In this document: piece after piece, positions 1 through 6,559 of the stretch
How the letters are laid out: each line of letters opens with the position of its first letter
Numbering within the stretch: position 1 is the first letter of the stretch
Assembly (NCBI GenBank): GCA_004552485.1
Contig: SFOH01000011.1
Coordinates: 1-38,651 of the forward strand
From: Bacteroidales bacterium
GTDB lineage: Bacteria > Bacteroidota > Bacteroidia > Bacteroidales > Muribaculaceae
Direction of reading: 5' to 3'
Length of the DNA stretch: 38,651 nt
Made by a program: the position numbers and the translations under genes
The notes under the pieces: generated by a model
The model's database searches: none
What the model saw: the letters and a program-made list of their open reading frames with translations, nothing else
What the model was told of the DNA's origin: nothing

Positions 1-525
1 GAGGCCACCGACCAGTTCGTCCGCAACAAGGGCGTATGGAACTGGGATCCCTCAGTTGTCATCACCCTCACCGCCGGCAAAGGCCAGGCTCTGAGCTCGA
101 CCTACTATCAGGCTTGCGTCGACTGGGTTTACGAGAACATCTGCGTTCCCCTGGGCGACACCTCCATCAAGTCCGGTAAGTTCTATGTTTCCTCTTACGG
201 CAACAACGAGTACTACTCCGGCACCTCCGCCTACCAGAACAACGTTGACCTGCGTCCTTCTGCCGCACGCACTCAGTATCCCGCCGAGTACGACGCCATG
301 TCCGACGACGAAATCGTCGCCCTCGAGAAGAAACGCTTCATGAACGAGGTTATGCCCGGCGCCCTGTCCAAACTCCACCCGGATGCAGTTCCCGTTGAAG
401 GCATCGAAGTGACCTACACCGTCAACTTCTCGGCATACACCGGCACCACCACTGCCTACACCGCCGTCTTCAAAGTTGTCGGCCCCGGCAAGTTCGAGCC
501 CGTATCCTGCACCTGGGACAACTAA
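1..525 (+). CDS. Hypothetical protein, C-terminal fragment (5' end outside window)
   Basis: Frame 1 is open from the first base to a TAA at 523-525, giving 174 residues that begin inside the gene. I do not recognise the family. The visible part is rich in Tyr, Thr, Ser and Asn, has aromatic-rich strand-like stretches, and ends in a beta-type tail finishing with Trp-Asp-Asn; this composition is typical of exported Bacteroidales proteins of mostly beta structure. A short charged helix-like stretch (DEIVALEKKRF) lies around residues 102-112 of the fragment. No signal peptide or lipobox can be judged because the N-terminus is missing. A strong intrinsic terminator follows at 591-623, so this is the last gene of its transcript. 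Confidence 0.75.
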   Translation, partial: EATDQFVRNKGVWNWDPSVVITLTAGKGQALSSTYYQACVDWVYENICVPLGDTSIKSGKFYVSSYGNNEYYSGTSAYQNNVDLRPSAARTQYPAEYDAMSDDEIVALEKKRFMNEVMPGALSKLHPDAVPVEGIEVTYTVNFSAYTGTTTAYTAVFKVVGPGKFEPVSCTWDN

Positions 526-590
526 TCACGTAACACCGTAGCGGAGCGCGTGCCTCCCGCAGGCACGCCTCCCCTACCCCGCTCCATAGC

Positions 591-623
591 GCCGCAACCC
601 GCACCCCGGGCTGCGGCGTTTTT
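591..623 (+). terminator. Rho-independent terminator after the 5' partial gene
   Basis: A GC-rich stem pairs GCCGCA and CCCG with CGGG and TGCGGC around a short loop and is followed by GTTTTT. It closes the transcript of the partial gene. A second small hairpin (arms GCGTGCCT and AGGCACGC, 548-568) lies just upstream. Confidence 0.75.
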
Positions 624-654
624 CCGTTCTTATGGTTTTCTCGCTATTTGTTCG

Positions 655-662
655 TAACTTTG
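655..662 (+). promoter_or_regulatory. Bacteroidetes -7 box for the LTA-synthase-like gene
   Basis: TAACTTTG matches TAnnTTTG. No good TTTG lies 19-21 bases upstream, so only the -7 half is convincing. Its position rules out an upstream in-frame ATG at 632 as the real start and supports the ATG at 695. Confidence 0.5.
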
Positions 663-694
663 CACCACGCAATAAAATACCCCTGAAGAAAAAG

Positions 695-2563
695 ATGAAA
701 GCGACAGCAAAACAGAAAATACGCAAGGCCGCGACCCAGGCCACCTCATGGCTCAGCGGACGCACCGCCGTCATGGCCCTCATGACCCTCCTCTCACTCC
801 TGTGGTTCGTCGTCGACTGGTGCGCCGACACAACCTTCCGCGCCATGAGCGACTGGATGCTGTGGAGTGTGAACCTCACGGCCGCGCTGGTGCTGCTGAC
901 GCCGTGGATGCTCTCGCGGCGTGTGTGGGCGCAGGTGCTCACGGTCACTCTCCTCGACCTTCTGCTGCTGGCGAATCTCATCTACAACCGCACCTACCTC
1001 ACCGCCATCCCCTACGACTCCTACGCCATCGCCTCGAACATGGCCGACTTCACCAGCTCCGTCACCGGCTCGCTGCGCCTGCTCGACCTCGGCTTCCTGG
1101 TTATCCTCATCGGCGGCGCCATTTGGGCCTCGCGCCTGCCGCGCCCCACGGGTAAGCGCCGCCTTGCCCCCTGGCTGACGTGGACGGCCGTCATGGCCGC
1201 CGTCAGCGCCGTGGGCATAATGGCCCGCGGAGGCTTCTACAAGGCCTACGACACGCTCATACAGTCCTGCTACTACTACACCGCCGGCGTACCCACCTAC
1301 ACCGTCGGCGGACACATCCTCTACACCGCCCTCGATGCCCGACGCAGCGGCGCCGCCCTCTCCCCCGCCGACTCCGCCGCCGTCCGCGACTGGCTCGCCG
1401 AGCACCGCGCCCTGACGCTCCCGGCCGCCGACTCTGCCGCCGCGCCCGCGCGCCAAAACCTCGTGCTCATCATCTGCGAAAGCCTCGAGTCGTGGCCCAT
1501 CGGCGCACGCGTAGACGGCAAGGAAGTCACCCCCTTCCTCAACAGCCTCATCGCCGACTCAACAACCTTCTACGCTCCGAATATGCTCACCCAGGTGGCC
1601 GCCGGACACAGCATCGACGCTCAGCTCATGTTCACCACCGGCCTCCTCCCCGCCGTGAACGGAATATACTCCATGAAATATCCTCAGCACGAGTATCCGT
1701 CGCTGAACAAGGCCCTCGCCGCCGACCGCGACGCGCGCAGCCTCCTGTTCATGTCCGACAAACTCATCACCTGGAACCAGGGCGTCATCGCCCGCTCATT
1801 CGGCTACGACAGCATCCTCTATCGCGACAACTGGCACCTCGACGAGACTATCGACCGCCACCTCACCGACGGCTCGTTCCTGCGCCAGAGCGTCGACGCC
1901 GTCCGGCAGGGCAACCTGTGGGCCGAGGGCAGCCCCGCCATGCTCACCTTCATCACCTACACCGGCCACTTCCCCTTCATCCTCAACAAAGAGCAGCAGG
2001 ACCCCGCCTTCGACCTCAGCGGCGCTCCCCTGCCTCCGCGCCTGCGCGACTATCTGGCCGACGTCCACTATGTCGACGCACAGCTGCGCACCGTCGTCGA
2101 CTATCTGCGCTCGCGCAGCGACTACGACCGCACCGCCGTCGTCATCGTCGGCGACCACCAGGCCCTCGGCAACGAGCGCGATGCCCTGCGCCGCCACTCC
2201 CGCGAGGCCGCCGCGCTCGTCAGCGCCGGACAATACACGCCCTTCATAGTGCTGAATGCGCCCAAGCCCGGCCGCAACGACCGCACCTTCGGCCAGGCCG
2301 ACGTCTACCCCACCCTCCTCGACATCCTCGGCCTGCGCGGCGCCCCTCTGCCGCGGTGGCTGGCCGGCTCCCCCACCCCGGCGCTGTGGCGCGGCCTGGG
2401 CTGGAGCATCTTCTCGGACGCGCATCCCGGCGTGGCCTACAGCACCGTGCCCCATCAGGCCGAGGGCGACACCGCCCGCGTCGCCGCCACCGTCCTGCGC
2501 CATCTCTCCGGCGCCCGACGCATCTCCGACCGCATCATCACCCACAACCTCCTCGCCCGCTGA
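695..2563 (+). CDS. LTA synthase family (sulfatase-fold) membrane phosphotransferase
   Basis: A 622-residue inner-membrane protein. The first ~190 residues hold about five hydrophobic segments; the rest is an alkaline-phosphatase-superfamily domain facing the periplasm. Matches to the LtaS/OpgB group include NLVLIICESLES (metal-binding Glu), GKEVTPFLNSL, a nucleophile region AAGHSIDAQLM, and a late VGDHQALG supplying the metal-binding Asp-His. Family members transfer glycerol-phosphate or phosphoethanolamine head groups from phospholipids to envelope glycans or lipids. Gram-negative bacteria do not make classical lipoteichoic acid, so the acceptor is unknown. The residue aligned to the catalytic Thr of LtaS appears to be Ser (GHS), which is chemically plausible as a nucleophile. 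I chose the ATG at 695 because the -7 box lies between the longer start at 632 and this ATG. No partner gene is linked. Confidence 0.85.
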   Translation: MKATAKQKIRKAATQATSWLSGRTAVMALMTLLSLLWFVVDWCADTTFRAMSDWMLWSVNLTAALVLLTPWMLSRRVWAQVLTVTLLDLLLLANLIYNRTYLTAIPYDSYAIASNMADFTSSVTGSLRLLDLGFLVILIGGAIWASRLPRPTGKRRLAPWLTWTAVMAAVSAVGIMARGGFYKAYDTLIQSCYYYTAGVPTYTVGGHILYTALDARRSGAALSPADSAAVRDWLAEHRALTLPAADSAAAPARQNLVLIICESLESWPIGARVDGKEVTPFLNSLIADSTTFYAPNMLTQVAAGHSIDAQLMFTTGLLPAVNGIYSMKYPQHEYPSLNKALAADRDARSLLFMSDKLITWNQGVIARSFGYDSILYRDNWHLDETIDRHLTDGSFLRQSVDAVRQGNLWAEGSPAMLTFITYTGHFPFILNKEQQDPAFDLSGAPLPPRLRDYLADVHYVDAQLRTVVDYLRSRSDYDRTAVVIVGDHQALGNERDALRRHSREAAALVSAGQYTPFIVLNAPKPGRNDRTFGQADVYPTLLDILGLRGAPLPRWLAGSPTPALWRGLGWSIFSDAHPGVAYSTVPHQAEGDTARVAATVLRHLSGARRISDRIITHNLLAR

Positions 2564-2610
2564 CCTCCCCACCCTGCCAATCGGCTCCCCACCCCGCCTG
2601 AAGGGTCGGA

Positions 2611-2936
2611 TTCCGGCATCAAATGCCGGCGTGGATGTAGGAGAGACGGATTCCAAGCTGTTATGAGAGCAAACGCCCGGCTTCGCGAAGCAGGACGGCA
2701 GAGCCGTCCATTAGTGGTAGCCAGGGGTTCAGCTGCGCGTTAGCGCTGCAAACCACTGGTAATGAGTATAATATATTAGAGGGCACCGCGTGGCGGTGCG
2801 TTATAAAATCCCTAACGCACGCGCTGACGCGGTGCTGCTCTGTGGGGGGGGACACGAAACCGCGGGTCGGCTGCGCTCTGCGCAGCCGGACCCGCGGCTA
2901 CACTAATCGCCCGCCACGCAGGCGTTCCCGGTCGCT
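2611..2936 (+). repeat. Dispersed modular intergenic repeat, copy A (longest)
   Basis: Shared modules in order: a hairpin CCGGCAT-CAA-ATGCCGG (2613-2629); the core hairpin GGACGGCAGAGCCGTCC (2693-2709), followed by ATTAGTGGTAGCCAGGG; the TTAGCGCTGCAAACC segment; and a terminal GGCGTTCCC (2921-2929). The same modules recur in the same order and orientation at 33055-33225, and a shortened form at 33541-33598. Copy A carries extra sequence between modules: about 50 bases before the core and about 100 bases before the terminal module, including the palindrome CTTCGCGAAG and a long hairpin at 2860-2897. No transposase or terminal target duplication is visible. Confidence 0.8.
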
Positions 2937-2993
2937 CAAAAGCGTCAATCGATTTAAAAACATATCAACCAACTTTAGGCAACCACACTTATT

Positions 2994-3025
2994 TTTGCAG
3001 GTGTGGGAAAAAAGGCGTAACTTTG
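2994..3025 (+). promoter_or_regulatory. gldE operon promoter (Bacteroidetes -33/-7)
   Basis: TTTG at 2994-2997, a 20-base spacer, and TAACTTTG at 3018-3025 form a full match to the Bacteroidetes primary sigma factor consensus. The predicted transcript starts near 3031 and gives a leader of about 50 bases before the gldE ATG. Confidence 0.8.
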
Positions 3026-3082
3026 CAGACCGCTTGTCTGTTACGGAGACAGCGGCATCTCTAAAACTATTCACACCCCAAG

Positions 3083-4396
3083 ATGTCTACAGACCCTTTG
3101 CCGGCCATAATGGGCCCCACTGAAATCGTTTCTCTCGTCATCGCCTGCCTGGCTCTGCTCCTCTCAGGATTTATCTCCGGCAGCGAAATCGCATACTTCT
3201 CTCTAACCCCCGCACAGGAGGAGGACCTCGACGACTCCAACGCCGGGCGCCGTGTGCTCGCTCTGCTGCGCAAGCCCGAGCGTCTGCTGGCCACTATCCT
3301 CATCGCCAACAACCTGGTGAACGTGGCCATCGTCGTGCTCACCAACTTCGCCCTCGGCCCCGTCTTCACGGGCATGAACGCTGTCCTCAGCTTCATCCTA
3401 CAGTCCGTGCTGCTGACGTTCCTCATCCTGCTCTTCGGCGAGATTCTCCCCAAACTCTATGCCAACCACAACCCCATGCGGTGGGCGCTCTTCGCCGCGC
3501 CCGCCCTGGGCTTCATCTCCACGCTGTTCAGCCCTCTGTCGCGGCTGCTGGTGCGTTCGACGTCGATCGTCCACCGCGTGGTCACCAAGCAAGCGCCGTC
3601 CATCTCCACCGACGAGCTCTCCCAGGCCCTCGAAATCACGGACGTGCAGACCGACAATGCCGACAAGCAGATGCTCGAAGGCATCCTCCAGTTCGGCGAG
3701 ACGTCGGCCGCCGAGATTATGACGCCGCGCATGGAGATGACTGATATCCCCTACTCTGCTGACTTCAAGGAGGTTATGCGCATTGTCCTCGACTCGGGCT
3801 TCTCGCGTATCCCCGTCTATGAGGACAGCGAGGACAACATCCGCGGCATCCTCTACAGCCGCGACCTGCTGCCCTACATCGGCAAGGAGGGCGCCGACTT
3901 CGACTGGCGCACGTTGCTGCGCGAGGCATACTATGTGCCCGAGAACCGCATGATCGACGATCTCCTGGAGGACTTCCGCCGCCGCCGTCAGCACCTGGCC
4001 ATCGTCGTGGATGAGTTCGGCGGCACGCAGGGCCTCGTGACCATGGAGGACGTCTTGGAGGAGATTGTGGGCGACATCAACGACGAATACGACGAGGAGG
4101 AGACCACCTATAAGCGCCTGGCCGACAACTCGTTCGTCTTCGAGGGCCGCACGCTGCTCACCGACTTCTTCCGCGTCACCGGTCTCGACGAGGCCGACTA
4201 TGCGCCCGTCGCCGAAGACTGCGAGACCCTTGCGGGTATGCTGTTGGCCATCAAGGGCGACTTTCCCAAGCCCAAGGAGCCGCTGGTCTACGCGCGCTGC
4301 CACTTCCTGGTGATGGACGTGCGCGACCACCGCATCACGCGTGTGCGTGTGAAAATCGTGAACGCCGATGAGACAGGAACCGAGAAGGCCTCTTAA
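3083..4396 (+). CDS. gldE: GldE-like CNNM/CBS-domain membrane protein
   Basis: A 437-residue protein with the CorC/HlyC architecture. An N-terminal DUF21/CNNM membrane domain (about residues 10-190) starts with a hydrophobic helix and the motif SGFISGSEIAYFSL. A CBS pair follows (about 205-330), including EIMTPRMEMTDIP and VVDEFGGTQGLVTMEDVLEEIVG. A C-terminal CorC_HlyC transporter-associated domain lies at about 345-425. In Bacteroidetes this subfamily is GldE, first linked to gliding motility and needed with GldD for normal T9SS-dependent functions in Flavobacterium; related CNNM proteins handle divalent cations. The adjacent gldD gene, overlapping its 3' end by 29 bases, makes the GldE assignment strong. 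It has its own consensus promoter and is the first gene of a three-gene operon. Confidence 0.9.
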   Translation: MSTDPLPAIMGPTEIVSLVIACLALLLSGFISGSEIAYFSLTPAQEEDLDDSNAGRRVLALLRKPERLLATILIANNLVNVAIVVLTNFALGPVFTGMNAVLSFILQSVLLTFLILLFGEILPKLYANHNPMRWALFAAPALGFISTLFSPLSRLLVRSTSIVHRVVTKQAPSISTDELSQALEITDVQTDNADKQMLEGILQFGETSAAEIMTPRMEMTDIPYSADFKEVMRIVLDSGFSRIPVYEDSEDNIRGILYSRDLLPYIGKEGADFDWRTLLREAYYVPENRMIDDLLEDFRRRRQHLAIVVDEFGGTQGLVTMEDVLEEIVGDINDEYDEEETTYKRLADNSFVFEGRTLLTDFFRVTGLDEADYAPVAEDCETLAGMLLAIKGDFPKPKEPLVYARCHFLVMDVRDHRITRVRVKIVNADETGTEKAS

Positions 4397-5021
4397 GGCG
4401 GGCGAGCGCCTGCTGTGGCTGGGCATCCTGTTAGCGCTGATGCTGGCGTGGGTATGGCTGGCCGCCTGCGGGCGAAGCGGCACCGACGCCACGGCCGATG
4501 ACGGCGAAAACGCCGCTGTGCCGCTGCCTCCGGCCTATCCACGGGTGTACGAATACCCCGACTCGTTCCGCGAGGTTAGGGTGGGGAAGGTGACGCTCAG
4601 CGTCAATGCCGCGGCGCAGGTCGACTCCGCCGCGTCCGCTTTCAACATCAGCTATCCCCGCTATGGCGCCACGGTCTACGTGGGTGTCAATGCCGCCGCC
4701 GGAGCCGATGACAGCGTCTTCGCCCGCGAGTGGGGCAACCGCGTCCAGCGCATCACGCTCAACCTCAACGGCGCCACGGCACGCAAAACCACCGAGGCCC
4801 CAGGACACACGCCCTTCGCCCTCTACCGCGCCGAGACCGTCGTGCTCACGCCCGTGCAGGCCGTGGGCGGCGACCCGGCCGCGGGCACCGTCATCTCCGT
4901 CGCCGCGTTTATGGACGGGTGGCAGAACCGTCAGGTGCCCTACGACTCGGTGCGCCCTGTCGTCGACATCCTGGAGCGCGACGTGCTCCGTCTCGTCAGC
5001 ACGGCGCGCTATGAGCGCTGA
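4368..5021 (+). CDS. gldD: GldD-like lipoprotein
   Basis: A 217-residue putative outer-membrane or periplasmic lipoprotein. A hydrophobic signal segment ends in the lipobox LAAC (Cys near residue 34), followed by an acidic, flexible linker. The body contains the Pro-Tyr-Pro-rich start (PPAYPRVYEYPDSF) and the FNISYPRYGATVYVGV stretch resembling GldD proteins. GldD is required for gliding in Flavobacterium johnsoniae and is widely retained in non-gliding Bacteroidetes; its molecular role is not established. The start lies inside gldE (29-base overlap), implying translational coupling. The gene directly follows gldE and precedes a phosphopantetheinyl transferase, an order I recall from other Bacteroidetes. 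The sequence diverges elsewhere, so the name rests partly on position. Confidence 0.78.
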   Translation: MRQEPRRPLKAGERLLWLGILLALMLAWVWLAACGRSGTDATADDGENAAVPLPPAYPRVYEYPDSFREVRVGKVTLSVNAAAQVDSAASAFNISYPRYGATVYVGVNAAAGADDSVFAREWGNRVQRITLNLNGATARKTTEAPGHTPFALYRAETVVLTPVQAVGGDPAAGTVISVAAFMDGWQNRQVPYDSVRPVVDILERDVLRLVSTARYER

Positions 5022-5042
5022 CTATCATTGAAAGACACCGCC

Positions 5043-5549
5043 ATGGAAATCATCAGCACCGAAGACTACACGCTCTACATCGCCGCGATTCCGGCGATGC
5101 CCCGCGGTTCGCGCCGCGAGGCCGAGCGCGCTGCCGTGGCCACGCTCTTAGGCGCCGCGGTGCCCGGTGCCGAGCTTTGCCATGACGACGCCGGCGCGCC
5201 GTTTCTGCAGGGTGGGGGAGACACGCACATCTCCGTCTCTCATAGCCGCGGATACGCCGTTCTGGCGGTTTCACAGCACCGTATCGGCGTGGATATGGAA
5301 GAATACGCCCGAAAAACGCAATTAGAGCGCGTTTCGGCGCGTTTTGTCCGCCCGGATGACAATCTGTCCATCGGAAGCCTCCTCGCCGCCTGGACGGCAA
5401 AAGAGGCTGTTTTCAAGGCCGCAGGACTGCGCGACGCCGTCCTCGCCGACATCCGCCTCACGGACGCAGAAACGGCAGCCTTGGGCGGCCGCCGTTTCTC
5501 ACTGAAGTTTCATGAATTTGATGATGCGCTGATTGCTGTCGCGCTCTGA
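5043..5549 (+). CDS. 4'-phosphopantetheinyl transferase superfamily protein
   Basis: A 168-residue cytoplasmic enzyme of the Sfp/AcpS superfamily, which moves the phosphopantetheine arm of coenzyme A onto a Ser of carrier proteins. The motifs are clear: ISVSHS (63-68), IGVDMEEY with the Mg-binding Asp84 and Glu86, and WTAKEAVFK with Glu121 and Lys125. At 168 residues it is shorter than Sfp itself (about 224), as is common for Bacteroidetes members. I chose the ATG at 5043 over an in-frame TTG at 5028. It is the third gene of the gldE-gldD operon, 21 bases after gldD. No polyketide or peptide synthetase is nearby, so the substrate is probably a housekeeping acyl carrier protein. Why it travels with gldE/gldD is unknown. 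Confidence 0.88.
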   Translation: MEIISTEDYTLYIAAIPAMPRGSRREAERAAVATLLGAAVPGAELCHDDAGAPFLQGGGDTHISVSHSRGYAVLAVSQHRIGVDMEEYARKTQLERVSARFVRPDDNLSIGSLLAAWTAKEAVFKAAGLRDAVLADIRLTDAETAALGGRRFSLKFHEFDDALIAVAL

Positions 5550-5588
5550 TGTCCGGCCGAGCTGACCCTTGCAGCCCGGCCGAGCGGT

Positions 5589-6512
5589 TTATTTGAGCCG
5601 GATGGTGTAGAGGGCTCCGTCGCCGTTGTAGAAGGCGCAGACGGAGCCGTCGGCCGTGCACGTCGGGCCCATGGGAATGAGCGTGGAGTCGGTCAGTGTC
5701 TGCACGGCGTTGTCTTTGAGCGAGACGGCCTTGAGCGTTGAGGTGAGGATGCGCTCGGAGTCGTCGGTCTGCTCCACGCCCACGATGGCGTCGTTGCCGG
5801 CCCAGGCGGGCATGAGGATGCTGCCGGGGAGGCGGCGTGCGTCGGAGCCGTCGGCGTTGCAGACGTATGTGCCTTCGCCGACGCAGCGGAAGACAATCTT
5901 CGAGCCGTCGGGCGAGAGCGAGGGCCACAGGTATGAGCCGGGGCCGAGGGGGTCGAGATGGCGTGTCTCGCCGCCGGCGGTGATGTCGAGGTGGCCGTAG
6001 TTGATGCTCAGCAGGGGTCGCTCGGCCTCGGCGGTGCCGCGTGCTTTCACGGCCTTGGAGAGGGTGAGGCTGCGCACCTTGCCGTCGCTTTCGAGGGCGC
6101 TGACTTTGCCGTTGTTGAAGACGATGCCGGAGCACAGGTCGCGGCTGGGTTTCACAACGGTGCGCTGTTTGCCGTCGGCGAGGGTGATGCACTCGAGGCT
6201 GGCGAGGCGCAGTTTGTCGTCGCCGATGTGGGCCTGGTTGAAGACGATGCTCTGTCCGTCGGGGGCAATTTCCACATTGTAGGCCCAGGGAGCCGAGGCG
6301 ATGAACCGGGCTTTGCCGGTGGCGAGGTCCACTTTGCTGAGGCCTTCGGCGTTGGAGGTGATGAGGAACGAGCCGTCGGCGCTGATGACGGCGAGGCCGC
6401 CGCGGAGGTCATCGGCGCCCACGCGCTGAGGCTGGCCGGCGTTGAACACCTGTGCCGACGCGCAGAGGGCGCCGGCGAGCATTAATGCTGCTGATATGAT
6501 TGTCTTTTTCAT
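5589..6512 (-). CDS. Exported TolB-like (PD40) beta-propeller protein
   Basis: A 307-residue protein with a clear signal peptide (MKKTIISAALMLAGALCASAQ, cleaved after about residue 20) and then repeated propeller blades. PD40-type signatures are visible, such as IAPDGQSIVFNQ, SLSPDGSKIVFRC and CNADGSDARRLPG, which resemble the TolB/WD40-like beta-propeller family. Such propellers bind proteins or sugars; no catalytic motif is visible. It lies 47 bases downstream of the secreted amidase on the same strand and is probably co-transcribed, so it may act with the amidase at the cell wall, but that is inference. No lipobox and no T9SS tail are visible, so a soluble periplasmic location is most likely. 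Confidence 0.8.
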   Translation of the reverse strand: MKKTIISAALMLAGALCASAQVFNAGQPQRVGADDLRGGLAVISADGSFLITSNAEGLSKVDLATGKARFIASAPWAYNVEIAPDGQSIVFNQAHIGDDKLRLASLECITLADGKQRTVVKPSRDLCSGIVFNNGKVSALESDGKVRSLTLSKAVKARGTAEAERPLLSINYGHLDITAGGETRHLDPLGPGSYLWPSLSPDGSKIVFRCVGEGTYVCNADGSDARRLPGSILMPAWAGNDAIVGVEQTDDSERILTSTLKAVSLKDNAVQTLTDSTLIPMGPTCTADGSVCAFYNGDGALYTIRLK

Positions 6513-6559
6513 GTTATTGGTCGGTGTGTATGAAATGTTTGATGATGATTTACAGCGGT

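Larger units (their letters stand above)
2564..3082. other. 519-base intergenic region: modular repeat copy A plus gldE promoter
   Basis: No credible gene lies here. It holds repeat copy A (2611-2936), a strong GC-rich hairpin (2860-2897, arms around CCGCGGGTC and GACCCGCGG-like sequence) and, at its end, the gldE promoter. Short open frames across it, including a 93-codon plus-strand frame, are frames through structured repeat DNA. Confidence 0.7.

Noticed and set aside
1180..2601. Long plus-strand open frame of 473 codons inside the LTA-synthase-like gene
   Set aside because: It is rich in Arg, Pro and His, has no family resemblance and lies in another frame of a clearly recognisable gene; a by-product of high GC content.
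2842..3123. Plus-strand 93-codon frame before gldE
   Set aside because: It covers repeat hairpins and the gldE promoter and overlaps the gldE start; no protein features.
3398..4492. Minus-strand open frame of 364 codons opposite gldE
   Set aside because: It mirrors gldE on the other strand, is Val/Asp/His-rich without motifs, and spans the gldE-gldD border.
5553..5585. Direct repeat CCGGCCGAGC between the phosphopantetheinyl transferase and the propeller gene
   Set aside because: Two 10-base copies in a 39-base convergent gap; too short to give meaning and no T-run to call a terminator.
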